64,000 bases of DNA, from contig NZ_FPJE01000004.1 of the NCBI RefSeq assembly GCF_900119185.1, positions 1 to 64,000 on the forward strand, given 5' to 3'. Each line of letters starts with the position of its first letter. Within the stretch, counting starts at the first letter, position 1. The position numbers and the translations under genes are program-made. Of this stretch, positions 42,608 through 50,947 are shown piece by piece. The DNA is from Sinomicrobium oceani. Its GTDB lineage: Bacteria > Bacteroidota > Bacteroidia > Flavobacteriales > Flavobacteriaceae. Below the pieces are notes generated by a model that ran no database searches, was not told where the DNA came from, and saw only the letters and a list, made by a program, of their open reading frames with translations.

Positions 42608-43309
42608 TATAGCGGCTTCCGGAAGCAGGTCTTCTCCGCGGAAGCGAAGCAGTACCTGTGCGGTGGCAATCACGTCTTTCTCACAGTACGTAATGATACG
42701 ATCAAGGTCTTTCTCTATGTAAAACACATCCCTGACCTGGCTGCCATCGATGTCGTCTTTCGGCGATGGGATACCGAGGATACTGGTCAGGAGTTTCAGT
42801 GAAGTATAGTGTTTGAAATCTCCGAATTTCCAGAGTTCCATGGTGTCCAGGTGGGGCACCTCCCAGGGCTTCTTTCCGAAAAGATTGATCTTGAACGGAA
42901 TAGAGATTCCATGGATGATCATTCTCCTTGCAATATAAGGGAAATCGAACTCCTTCCCGTTGTGTGCACACAACAGGTGATAGGACTGGCTGAAATGACT
43001 TTCGAGCAGGTTTTTGAAATCGGTAAGTAGGCTTTTTTCTTCTCCGTAGAAAGAAGTCGTCCGGAATTGTCTTTCGCTTCCTTTCAGGGAAAAGTATCCT
43101 ACCGAGATACAGATGATCTTTCCGAATTCGGCCCATATTCCTGCCCGGTCATAAAATTCTTCGGCAGTGTACTCGTCTTTACGCTGGTATTCGGTTTTCT
43201 GGCTCCAAAGTTCCTGTTGTGCCTCAGAAAGTTCTTCGAAATGTTCTTTTTCGGGAACAGTTTCGATATCGAGAAACAGAATATTTTCCAGGGGGATTTT
43301 GTGTAGCAT
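42596..43309 (-). CDS. predicted 3'-5' exonuclease (PolB exonuclease-like)
   Basis: A 237-residue RNase H-fold exonuclease of the type related to the exonuclease domain of DNA polymerase B. ExoI-like FLDIETVPEKEHF (12-24) supplies the D-x-E pair, LLCAHNGKEFDFPYIARRM the second Asp, and ITYCEKDVIATAQVL the third. It probably trims 3-prime ends in DNA repair. Start ATG 43309 is one base after the TAA of the serine hydrolase gene, so translation is likely coupled. The 3-prime end overlaps the opposite gene by 12 bp. Confidence 0.87.
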   Translation of the reverse strand: MLHKIPLENILFLDIETVPEKEHFEELSEAQQELWSQKTEYQRKDEYTAEEFYDRAGIWAEFGKIICISVGYFSLKGSERQFRTTSFYGEEKSLLTDFKNLLESHFSQSYHLLCAHNGKEFDFPYIARRMIIHGISIPFKINLFGKKPWEVPHLDTMELWKFGDFKHYTSLKLLTSILGIPSPKDDIDGSQVRDVFYIEKDLDRIITYCEKDVIATAQVLLRFRGEDLLPEAAILHV

Positions 43310-43310
43310 A

Positions 43311-44465
43311 TTATCGGAGATTTAGCATGTGATACGATTCCCGTATATAGGCATAAAAATCTTCACTGTGGGGATCTTTATCCGCGTGTTTTTCCTTGCG
43401 GTGCCCCAGGCGCACGATAATGATATTATCTTCGGGGATCGTAATAACGTACTGGCCGAGATGGCCGTTCATATAAAATACTTTTTTATGGTTGTAGTCG
43501 CTGAGCCAGAAGCCATATCCGTAATGCGGAGCATCGGCAAAACGGGGAGTAATGGATTTGGAGATAAAGGCAGAGTCGAGCAGTTGCTCTCCGTTCCAGA
43601 CACCGTAGTCTTTGTATAATTTTCCGAAACGTGCAAAATCGCGGGCATTGCTCGCTATACAGCAATAGGCTTTTTCCAGCCCGTCTTTTTCACTGTCCAA
43701 TTGCCAGAAGGCATCACTCTCGGCACCCAGGGGTTTCCAGAATTTTTCCGAGAGGTAACCCGACAGGGTCCGGCCTGTAGCTTTTTCGAGGACCATGGCA
43801 AGAAGTTCCGTATTTCCACTGAGGTATTTATAAGACTCGCCCGGTTGTTCCGTAACGCGGAGTCCGAGGATAATCTCCCGTAAATTATGGTCGAAATACG
43901 CTCTTGTGGTGACGGAAAAAGGACTGTAATACGATTCGTCCCAGTTGAGACCGCTGGACATAGATGAAAGGTCACCGACCGTTAGCCGGGCAGCGGTACC
44001 CTCTGAGAATTCCGGAAAAAAATCGCTTACCGGCTGGTCCAGACTTTTTATCTTTCCTTCCATAATGGCTTTTCCCAACATTGCCGATACGATGCTTTTG
44101 GCCATGGAAAAGGAATTGCTTCTGGATTTTATATCGTAATCTTCATAATATTTCTCGAACCAAAGGCTGTCGTTTTTGATGATGAGAAATGCGACGGTAC
44201 CGAGTTTTTTATGAATGGCCTCCAGGTTTTCGGTTGCGTGCGTTTTATTGTAATTCTTGTGTATGGGCCACGGCTGTCCTTTTCCTGCCGCTATGGTCCG
44301 GTTATCAAATGCCGTATAATCTTCCAGGTAGGCCGTGGTATGACCGGTGCCGTAAATGGTGACCACCGCCTTGATCAGATAGCCATACCCGAAGAGGTAA
44401 AGACCTGCAATGACCGTGATAAGGACGATAAGCAGCCATTTGAAAAAAGCTTTGACGACTTTCAT
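43311..44465 (-). CDS. serine hydrolase of the beta-lactamase class C family
   Basis: A 384-residue hydrolase with one N-terminal membrane helix (VVKAFFKWLLIVLITVIAGL), so it is probably anchored facing the periplasm. SMAKS (in NSFSMAKSIVSAML, near 139-143) is the SxxK nucleophile motif, and YLSGN near 219 takes the place of the YxN motif, with YGYGFWLSDY further on. Class C-like proteins of this kind include esterases and D-amino peptidases as well as beta-lactamases; resistance is not implied. It is followed with one base spacing by an exonuclease gene. Confidence 0.86.
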   Translation of the reverse strand: MKVVKAFFKWLLIVLITVIAGLYLFGYGYLIKAVVTIYGTGHTTAYLEDYTAFDNRTIAAGKGQPWPIHKNYNKTHATENLEAIHKKLGTVAFLIIKNDSLWFEKYYEDYDIKSRSNSFSMAKSIVSAMLGKAIMEGKIKSLDQPVSDFFPEFSEGTAARLTVGDLSSMSSGLNWDESYYSPFSVTTRAYFDHNLREIILGLRVTEQPGESYKYLSGNTELLAMVLEKATGRTLSGYLSEKFWKPLGAESDAFWQLDSEKDGLEKAYCCIASNARDFARFGKLYKDYGVWNGEQLLDSAFISKSITPRFADAPHYGYGFWLSDYNHKKVFYMNGHLGQYVITIPEDNIIIVRLGHRKEKHADKDPHSEDFYAYIRESYHMLNLR

Positions 44466-44569
44466 TCGGAATATGTTTGATGTAGTTAAAGATAAGAAAT
44501 TAACCGTTTGGGGACCGTGGTCTTATTCTCCGAACGAAACCGGGTTACGGTAAAATTGTCCGGTAGCGA

Positions 44570-45052
44570 TTAAAACAAGGATTGCTGTTTATAAGGACTT
44601 TCATGTTCAAGCAACCATTTTTTTCGCCATAAACCTCCGGCATACCCGGTCAGCGAGCCGTCATTACCTATTACCCGATGGCAGGGGACAACAATCCACA
44701 GCGGATTCCGGGCATTGGCTCCTGCCACGGCGCGTATGGCTTTGACGTCTCCGAGTTTTTTAGACAGTTCCAGGTAGGACATGGTTTTCCCGTATGATAT
44801 TTCCTGAAGGGCATCCCAGACCTTTTTCTGGAAGTCGGAACCGGAAGGATTGAGTTTCAGATCAAATTCGTGTCGTTCGCCCGAAAAATACTCGCGGAGT
44901 TGGTAGACACAATCTTCGAGTTCCTCCGGAATGACTTCATCATATATGACCTCATCTGCTGCAATATCCCTTACAGATATGGAAGATACCCCGTTTTTAT
45001 CTCCTGTAAGGGCTGCTGGGCCAAGAGGGGTTTTTACAAAAATTGTTTTCAT
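44570..45052 (-). CDS. ogt: methylated-DNA-[protein]-cysteine S-methyltransferase
   Basis: A 160-residue suicide repair protein that removes the alkyl group from O6-methylguanine. The acceptor Cys is in WIVVPCHRVIGNDGSLTGYA (near 119-138), with the usual PCHRV. FQKKVWDALQEISYGKTMSY is the winged-helix part. The N-terminal Ada-like activator domains are missing, so this is the single-domain Ogt type. Its ATG overlaps the stop of the preceding DUF21/CBS gene by four bases (45049-45052), suggesting coupled translation. Confidence 0.93.
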   Translation of the reverse strand: MKTIFVKTPLGPAALTGDKNGVSSISVRDIAADEVIYDEVIPEELEDCVYQLREYFSGERHEFDLKLNPSGSDFQKKVWDALQEISYGKTMSYLELSKKLGDVKAIRAVAGANARNPLWIVVPCHRVIGNDGSLTGYAGGLWRKKWLLEHESPYKQQSLF

Positions 45053-46125
45053 GTTTCTTCTTCGGTATCATCGATTATACCCAGTCTTTTGGCCCGGAGT
45101 TGCCAGTTTCTTCTGGCCAGTACCTGGAGATCTTCCACATTATCGCTTTCGTCTACAATTTCCAGCCCCAGAAGTGTTTCAATAACATCTTCCATAGTAA
45201 CCAGCCCGCTTACGGAGCCGTATTCGTCGACGATCAGTGCAATATGTTCTCTTTGCAGGATAAAACTCTCGAACAGATCGGGGATCGGAAGGTTGCGCTG
45301 GATAATCAGAATATTTCGTCGGATATCGGCAAGTTTCAGGTCTCCGTTTCCGTTGATGATCTCTTCCATAACCTCGTCTTTGAGTATAAACCCGGTAATA
45401 TTGTCGGGGTTGTCTTTATAAACAGGTATTCTGGAAAAGCGCAGTTTCGGATTGTTTTTGAAAAAAGTCTCTATAGACAAATCCTCCGAAGCGGTTTTTA
45501 TCACAGTTCTCGGGGTCATGATGTCCCTGGCATAGACTTCGTTGAATTGAAGCAGGTTTTTTATGATCTTGCTCTCGCCCTGCTCAAACACACCTTCCTG
45601 TTCGGCAATATCTGCCATGGCCGTAAAGTCTTCCCTGCTGAAAACCGATTCGTGGGCAGCCTTACCACCTATCAAACGGGTCGCCAGACGTAGTACCCAC
45701 AACAGGCCGGTATATTGCAGGGGAAATATCAGGAGGTTCAATGTTTTCGAAGTGAAGTTGGCCAGTTGTTTCCAGAAGGTTGCTCCAATAGTTTTAGGAA
45801 TGATCTCGGAGACGATAAGTATCAGTGCGGTCATTATTGCCGATACGATCCCTACGGCATTGTTACCGCTGCCAAATGTTTTCTCGGCCTGTACCCCGAC
45901 CAGAATAGCCCCGACAGTGTGAGCTATGGTGTTGAAAGTAAGAATAGCTACCAGGGGCCTGTCTACGTCATTTTTCAAAGCTTCCAGGTTGGCGGCGTAA
46001 CTTTTCCCTTCTTGTTTTTTAAGGTTGATAAAAGTAGGGGTAATGCTGAGCAATACGGCTTCCAATACGGAACATAAAAAGGAAAAGAGTATGGAAACCA
46101 ATGCATAGAGGACCAATAGCGTCAT
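45049..46125 (-). CDS. DUF21/CBS membrane protein (CNNM/CorC-like), GldE paralogue
   Basis: A 358-residue inner-membrane protein. Residues 1-170 form the DUF21 domain with about four helices (VSILFSFLCSVLEAVLLSIT and IVSAIMTALILIVSEIIPKT), residues 205-320 hold two CBS motifs ending IALIVDEYGSVSGLVTMEDV. The CorC_HlyC domain present in GldE is missing or very short, as the protein ends soon after the CBS pair. The family is thought to move Mg2+ or Co2+. It is a separate paralogue of GldE (30700-32028) and is co-transcribed with ogt. Confidence 0.88.
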   Translation of the reverse strand: MTLLVLYALVSILFSFLCSVLEAVLLSITPTFINLKKQEGKSYAANLEALKNDVDRPLVAILTFNTIAHTVGAILVGVQAEKTFGSGNNAVGIVSAIMTALILIVSEIIPKTIGATFWKQLANFTSKTLNLLIFPLQYTGLLWVLRLATRLIGGKAAHESVFSREDFTAMADIAEQEGVFEQGESKIIKNLLQFNEVYARDIMTPRTVIKTASEDLSIETFFKNNPKLRFSRIPVYKDNPDNITGFILKDEVMEEIINGNGDLKLADIRRNILIIQRNLPIPDLFESFILQREHIALIVDEYGSVSGLVTMEDVIETLLGLEIVDESDNVEDLQVLARRNWQLRAKRLGIIDDTEEET

Positions 46126-46210
46126 TGTAGTTTTAATTTTGTCCTCGCTAATTTAACAAATGAACTCGGGTAAACCTAAACCTGCATGCGAAGGAATGGA
46201 TATTATCTGT

Positions 46211-46244
46211 AAAAAAAGGCCGTACACCTCGTTAATGTACGGCC
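46211..46244 (-). terminator. terminator after the small membrane protein gene
   Basis: GGCCGTACA (46218-46226) pairs with TGTACGGCC (46236-46244); on the minus strand the stem is followed by seven T residues. It lies 9 bp after the stop of the 46253-46726 gene. Confidence 0.85.
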
Positions 46245-46252
46245 CTGTAGTC

Positions 46253-46726
46253 TTATTTCAAGGCTGCAGTATTGAGGTGTCGTACAAAACGATCGGTTTC
46301 GTATAAAATGGCTTCGGCTTCGAGCGGATTCTCATAAGAGTCGTCAAATATTCTGATAGTAAGTGGTTTACCTTGCTCTTTTCTATTGAAGATCATTGAG
46401 ATATTCTGTATGATCTTCCTGGAGCCTTCTCCGTTATTCCAGGACTTATGCACGTTGCAGCTGTCGAAATCGCTTAGGTTTACAATACTGTAATCGCCCT
46501 GTTTTTTGTGATAGCTCAACAGTTTTTTATCTGTCGTATCCGAAACAAGGATATGGCCCGCGAGGCTTACCGTTAGATTTTGCTGTATGTGATTGTCTGC
46601 ACATAGCTTTGCGATATGACGTTCCAGTTTTTTCTTTTTTGATTTTTCTTTAATCAGAATATATATGATGGGACCCATGAATATAATCAGGAAACCTATT
46701 CCCATTTCCAGAGATATAAAATCCAT
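46253..46726 (-). CDS. hypothetical protein with one N-terminal membrane helix
   Basis: A 157-residue protein I do not recognise. Residues 8-25 form one membrane helix (MGIGFLIIFMGPIIYILI), followed by a strongly basic stretch (KEKSKKKKLERH), so the bulk should be cytoplasmic. The rest looks like a small mixed alpha/beta domain that includes IRIFDDSYENPLEAEAILYE. The gene has its own terminator and stands alone. No function is proposed. Confidence 0.7.
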   Translation of the reverse strand: MDFISLEMGIGFLIIFMGPIIYILIKEKSKKKKLERHIAKLCADNHIQQNLTVSLAGHILVSDTTDKKLLSYHKKQGDYSIVNLSDFDSCNVHKSWNNGEGSRKIIQNISMIFNRKEQGKPLTIRIFDDSYENPLEAEAILYETDRFVRHLNTAALK

Positions 46727-46825
46727 TTTTTTAGTTTTTATTGATCAACAAAAAGTGTGACGATATGTTCCGGGACATCGAGGGTGTGCCGGAAACAGTG
46801 TATCTTCAATACAAAGAGATGTTTA

Positions 46826-47191
46826 TCAATAAAAGAAATGGAAGGGGAACAGCAGCTGTTCGATATGGTGTTTAAGGTTTGTGGGGGGCAGAAAATCTAC
46901 TGCCCTGTTATTCAGAACTGTCCGATGTGGAACATTGTTTTGCCAGCATTCCTGAAGGGGAAGTCCCGAGGGAAGTGTTTTTATCTTTCCTGAGAAAAAA
47001 GCACGGGAAGACTCTTCTTCGTTCAACACTCCTGCATAGGTCGAGGCCTTTGCGATGCTAAGCGAAGTCTGGTCTTTGTTTTTTTGAGTTATGGTTTCGG
47101 CTTTTGCCTGAGGAATCGGCATCAGAACAGTGGCCAGCCATAAAAACATAAAAGACAAAGCCGTATATACTTTGTGTCTCTGCTTTTTCAC
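46826..47191 (-). CDS. small secreted hypothetical protein
   Basis: A 121-residue frame whose N-terminus looks like a Sec signal peptide (positively charged MKKQRHK, a hydrophobic core FMFLWLATVLMPIP, then QAKAE). The mature part has no recognised domain. A TAATTTTG box (47203-47196, minus strand) with TTG at 47229-47227 fits a promoter, but the start point would fall at the ATG itself; initiation may be leaderless or at M15 (47149). The overlapping plus-strand frame at 46757 has no such support. I am not sure this gene is real. Confidence 0.45.
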   Translation of the reverse strand: MKKQRHKVYTALSFMFLWLATVLMPIPQAKAETITQKNKDQTSLSIAKASTYAGVLNEEESSRAFFSGKIKTLPSGLPLQECWQNNVPHRTVLNNRAVDFLPPTNLKHHIEQLLFPFHFFY

Positions 47192-47356
47192 AATACAAAA
47201 TTACGTGAATAGAACAGTATGTCAGCCAATTTGGAGTTAAAATTTTTATCGCCGTCAAAAGAAGTGAAAGTAAAACGGGGACCTTAATTTTTATTTTTTA
47301 AGGTGTTACTGTTTGCAGATAATACCTTTTTAGTATTTTTATCGCCCTCCGATGTT

Positions 47357-48427
47357 ATGGATATTATGAAAAATAAAGAAAAACTGCCCTATTGCCTCAA
47401 TTGCGGAGCGGATCTCGGAGAGGCCCAGAATTATTGCCCGGTCTGCGGACAGGAGAATTGGGACCAGAAAGTGCCGCTGAAAACCTTTATATCCGATTTT
47501 TTTTCCACGTATTTCAATTTCGATTCTACTTTTTTTAAGACGGTTCCGGCATTTTTTTTCAGACCGGGAAAGCTGACCAACTTATACAACCAAGGTAAGC
47601 GACGCGTATATCTGAACCCGATACGTCTATATCTGGTGATGTCTATATTTTATTTTTTTGCAGTGAGTCTTATTATACCCCGGAATTTTTTCGATCGGGT
47701 AATGACTACCGATTATCTTGGAATGCTGGATGAGAACATAGCGCTACAGGATACCCTGGTGGCTCAAGATCATCCGGAAAATAACAAAAGAGCTGAGATT
47801 GACAGTGTTCTCCGGGTAGCAGGAAACAAAAATCCTTCCGTTTTAAGCGGGTTGGATACATTGGTGACAAAACTTCGAAAAGATCCTGAGAACAAAACGG
47901 GTTGGCGGGAGCTTAAGATACTTGCCCAGGACCCTGCCGTTTCGGATACTACCTTTGCCCGGGCCTGGGGAGAAAGCAACTTAAAAGGTCTGGACTTTGC
48001 AAATATTGAGACAAGACGCAATTTTGTGGCCAATTCCAATCTCTTTCTGTTGGGGTTTGCAAGAAATCTTCCGGTAATGATGCTTTTCCTTTTACCTTTT
48101 TTCGCCCTGATGCTAAAGCTTCTTTACATACGGGGAGACCGGTATTATGTGGAGCATCTCATCCACGGGCTGCACTTGCACAGTTTTGCCTATCTGATAT
48201 ACGGCCTGGGAATTACATTGATTTACTTTGGGGTAGGCGATGCTACCTGGGTTTCGATCATTCTTTTTATGCTGGTTTCCACCTATGCCTATATTTCCCT
48301 GCTCAATGTCTACGGACAGGGATGGTTTAAGACCCTTCTGAAGTTTAATGTACTGGGCTTTGTGTATTTTGTCCTCTTCTGGGTTGCGCTGTGCTACGAG
48401 ATATATCTGTCGCTGCGTTTTATATAA
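47357..48427 (+). CDS. DUF3667 domain membrane protein
   Basis: A 356-residue protein starting at ATG 47357 (MDIMKNKEKLPYC); the frame from 47303 adds unlikely residues. The N-terminus is a zinc-ribbon with CLNCG and CPVCG, about 15 residues apart, then FFSTYFNFDSTFFKTVPAFF and the loop PGKLTNLYNQGKRRVYLNPI characteristic of DUF3667. Five or so membrane helices follow, the last near the C-terminus (VYFVLFWVALCYEIYLSL). Function is unknown. No operon partner is obvious; hemB converges from the other side. Confidence 0.85.
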   Translation: MDIMKNKEKLPYCLNCGADLGEAQNYCPVCGQENWDQKVPLKTFISDFFSTYFNFDSTFFKTVPAFFFRPGKLTNLYNQGKRRVYLNPIRLYLVMSIFYFFAVSLIIPRNFFDRVMTTDYLGMLDENIALQDTLVAQDHPENNKRAEIDSVLRVAGNKNPSVLSGLDTLVTKLRKDPENKTGWRELKILAQDPAVSDTTFARAWGESNLKGLDFANIETRRNFVANSNLFLLGFARNLPVMMLFLLPFFALMLKLLYIRGDRYYVEHLIHGLHLHSFAYLIYGLGITLIYFGVGDATWVSIILFMLVSTYAYISLLNVYGQGWFKTLLKFNVLGFVYFVLFWVALCYEIYLSLRFI

Positions 48428-48471
48428 GAAACGGGGAACACTACATATCGAGCATCCCCCGGTATATATGA

Positions 48472-49461
48472 TTATTTCATCAGTCTTATGGCATCTTTGG
48501 CAAAGTAAGAAGCGATGATATCCGCTCCTGCTCTTTTAATGGCAGTGAGTTGCTCCATGATCACAGTATCATGATCGAGCCATCCTTTTTCGGATGCAGC
48601 CTTTATCATCGCATATTCTCCGCTCACCTGGTATACTGCCAGCGGAACATCGAATTCGTTTTTGATGTCTCTCACGATATCAAGGTAACACAAACCGGGT
48701 TTAACCATGACAATATCCGCGCCTTCATCGATATCCATTTCGGTTTCGCGAAGGGCTTCGATACGGTTGGCATAATCCATCTGGTAGGTCTTTTTGTCTT
48801 TCGGGATTCCCTGTTTATCTACCGGAGCAGAGTCGAGAGCATCGCGGAAAGGGCCGTAAAATGCCGAGGCGTATTTAGCGCTGTAACTCATTATTCCGGT
48901 TTGGGTCAAACCTTCCTCTTCCAGTGCTTCTCGCATAGACAATATACGGCCGTCCATCATATCGCTGGGAGCTACAAAATCGGCTCCTGCAAGGGCATGA
49001 GACAGGGCCATCTCGGTAAGAATATCTACGGATTCGTCATTCTGGATAATGCCGTTTTCCACGACGCCGTCATGTCCGTAACCAGAATAAGGGTCGAGAG
49101 CAACATCGGTCATGACCAGCATGTCGGGAACCGCATTTTTAACGGTTTTTACAGCACGCTGCATAAGACCGTCCGGGTTAAGGGCTTCGGTACCCCGGTT
49201 GTCCTTGAGGTTATCCGGGACCTTGACAAAAAGAAGTACGGATCTTAACCCCATACGGAATAATTCTTTCACTTCTTTCTCCAGCAAATCCGGGCTGTAC
49301 CGGTAGTAACCAGGCATAGAGGCGATTTCCTCTTTTACATTGCTGCCTTCGGTGACAAATAACGGAACGAGAAAATCATCAGGACTCAGGATAGTTTCTC
49401 TTACAAGTCCTCTGATAACTTCGTTGCTGCGTAATCTTCGATTTCTTCTGAGCGGATACAT
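48472..49461 (-). CDS. hemB: porphobilinogen synthase (5-aminolevulinate dehydratase)
   Basis: A 329-residue TIM-barrel enzyme that joins two 5-aminolevulinate molecules into porphobilinogen. The Schiff-base Lys is in ADIVMVKPGLCYLDIV (near 252), and the other active-site Lys lies in the QGIPKDKKTYQMDYANR region. DVALDPYSGYGHDGVVENG (121-139) lacks the CxCxxxxxxxxC zinc ligands of zinc-type HemB, with Asp, Tyr and Asp in those places, so it is probably a magnesium-type enzyme. It is the last gene of the minus-strand haem run, 42 bp after hemF. Confidence 0.95.
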   Translation of the reverse strand: MYPLRRNRRLRSNEVIRGLVRETILSPDDFLVPLFVTEGSNVKEEIASMPGYYRYSPDLLEKEVKELFRMGLRSVLLFVKVPDNLKDNRGTEALNPDGLMQRAVKTVKNAVPDMLVMTDVALDPYSGYGHDGVVENGIIQNDESVDILTEMALSHALAGADFVAPSDMMDGRILSMREALEEEGLTQTGIMSYSAKYASAFYGPFRDALDSAPVDKQGIPKDKKTYQMDYANRIEALRETEMDIDEGADIVMVKPGLCYLDIVRDIKNEFDVPLAVYQVSGEYAMIKAASEKGWLDHDTVIMEQLTAIKRAGADIIASYFAKDAIRLMK

Positions 49462-49503
49462 AATATTGTTTTTATCTGTAAATGAATACTTATTTTTCAG
49501 GAG

Positions 49504-50406
49504 CTACAACCAGTCTTTCGGTGTTTGCAGCACTTGGAGAAGTTTCTCCTCTTCGCTGCCTTCCTCCGGACGATGATCGTATACCCACTGTACATGAGGA
49601 GGCAGGCTCATGAGAATACTTTCTATTCGGCCGTTGGTCTTCAGGCCAAACAATGTGCCTTTATCGTGTACCAGGTTGAATTCCACATACCGTCCCCTGC
49701 GTATTTCCTGCCAGGTACGGTGGGCTTCGGAGTATGTAAGTCCTTTTCTTTTGCTTACGATGGGTAGGTAAGCCTGTAGAAAACTGTCACCTACTCCGGT
49801 AACAAAATCATACCAGCGTTCCACGGACATCCCGGCCGTAGGTTTGCAGTAGTCAAAAAAAAGTCCTCCTATGCCGCGGGCCTCTCCCCGGTGCGGATTC
49901 CGGAAATAGTCATCGCATTTTTTCTTAAAATCGGCATAGAAAGAAGGATGGTGAAGGTCGCATGCCGTTTTGCAGGTCTGGTGAAAATGCACTGCATCTT
50001 CCTCAAAAAGATAATAAGGAGTGAGGTCCTGTCCGCCTCCGAACCATTGGTCTACGATGTTCCCTTCTTTATCGTACATTTCAAAATAACGCCAATTGGC
50101 ATGTACGGTGGGGACGAACGGGTTTTTGGGATGAAGTACAAGGCTGAGTCCACAGGCAAAGAAATCGGCATCCTGAACTTTGAAATAATTTTGCATGGAC
50201 TCCGGAAGTTTTCCGAATACCCTGGAGATATTGACTCCTCCTTTTTCAAAAACCTCACCATTCTCTATAACCCTGGTACGCCCGCCTCCGCCTCCGGGGC
50301 GCTCCCAGAGATCTTCGCGGAAAACAGTACTTCCGTCCTCTTTTTCCAGGGCATTGGTTATGGTGTTTTGCAGGTCTTGAATATATGAATAGAATTTGTT
50401 TTTCAT
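49504..50406 (-). CDS. hemF: oxygen-dependent coproporphyrinogen III oxidase
   Basis: Starting at ATG 50406 (MKNKFYSYIQDLQNTITNAL), 300 residues; the frame extends nine codons upstream into the preceding gap. The enzyme oxidises coproporphyrinogen III to protoporphyrinogen IX with O2. WFGGGQDLTPYYLFEEDAVH (near 145-165) and KKKCDDYFRNPHRGEARGIG are family signatures, as is EFNLVHDKGTLFGLKTNGR. It needs oxygen, so the organism makes haem aerobically; an anaerobic HemN is not in the window. It follows a DUF6973-like gene by 13 bp. Confidence 0.95.
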   Translation of the reverse strand: MKNKFYSYIQDLQNTITNALEKEDGSTVFREDLWERPGGGGGRTRVIENGEVFEKGGVNISRVFGKLPESMQNYFKVQDADFFACGLSLVLHPKNPFVPTVHANWRYFEMYDKEGNIVDQWFGGGQDLTPYYLFEEDAVHFHQTCKTACDLHHPSFYADFKKKCDDYFRNPHRGEARGIGGLFFDYCKPTAGMSVERWYDFVTGVGDSFLQAYLPIVSKRKGLTYSEAHRTWQEIRRGRYVEFNLVHDKGTLFGLKTNGRIESILMSLPPHVQWVYDHRPEEGSEEEKLLQVLQTPKDWL

Positions 50407-50419
50407 AAATCTTCTGGTT

Positions 50420-50917
50420 TTACGGCTCTTCAATATATACTAATCCGGGATAATCCGTTTCCGTGATCCCGGTTATTTTTTTACTGCCGGCCATAGCTTC
50501 TTTGAGCTGTTTTACGATATACCGGTCTGTAAGCACATCTCGTTTTTCCGTCCATCGTTCAAACAATTCTCTTCCTTTGGCATTGTTGTGCAGGTCCATA
50601 AATCTGGCCGGCTCTTTATTGGGTGCGAACTTTTCGTGCCAATCGGTTATGATTTTGGCCCAGTCAAGCGATTTTTGCTTGTTTCTGTTCCATTTCATGG
50701 CCTCCCGGGTAATGAGGATATTCCACAAGGCGTGTCTAAAAGCGTTGCCACGACCATTTCCCTGGTGTTTTTCGGGGTAAAGGTCGTGGCATATCCGCAT
50801 GGTCTTTAGTGTCGCTTTTGCCGTGGGGTAAAGCATCAGGGGCCATTTTGCAAATAAAACAACCAGGCTTAAAATCTGCCTGAATTTCAGATGCCGGATT
50901 AACTTCCACAACGACAT
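50420..50917 (-). CDS. conserved protein in the haem cluster (DUF6973-like)
   Basis: A 165-residue protein between hemE and hemF, 30 and 13 bp away, so it is co-transcribed with them. NGRGNAFRHALWNILITREA (near 55-74) and ARFMDLHNNAKGRELFERW (near 103-121) resemble DUF6973 proteins, which have conserved His, Asp and Asn residues in helices and may be enzymes. Residues 15-30 are hydrophobic (LSLVVLFAKWPLMLYP), perhaps a membrane or amphipathic segment. Its function is unknown; a link to haem synthesis rests only on position. Confidence 0.75.
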   Translation of the reverse strand: MSLWKLIRHLKFRQILSLVVLFAKWPLMLYPTAKATLKTMRICHDLYPEKHQGNGRGNAFRHALWNILITREAMKWNRNKQKSLDWAKIITDWHEKFAPNKEPARFMDLHNNAKGRELFERWTEKRDVLTDRYIVKQLKEAMAGSKKITGITETDYPGLVYIEEP

Positions 50918-50947
50918 GTTTACGTTTTCTGGGGGAGGTGTAAAATA

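Noticed and set aside
43311-44465. Beta-lactamase resistance gene
   Set aside because: SxxK and a YxN-like motif fit the class C-like hydrolase family in general; the membrane anchor and sequence do not indicate a true resistance enzyme.
46757-46993. Plus-strand 78-codon frame
   Set aside because: Overlaps the minus-strand frame that has a signal peptide and promoter; no features of its own.
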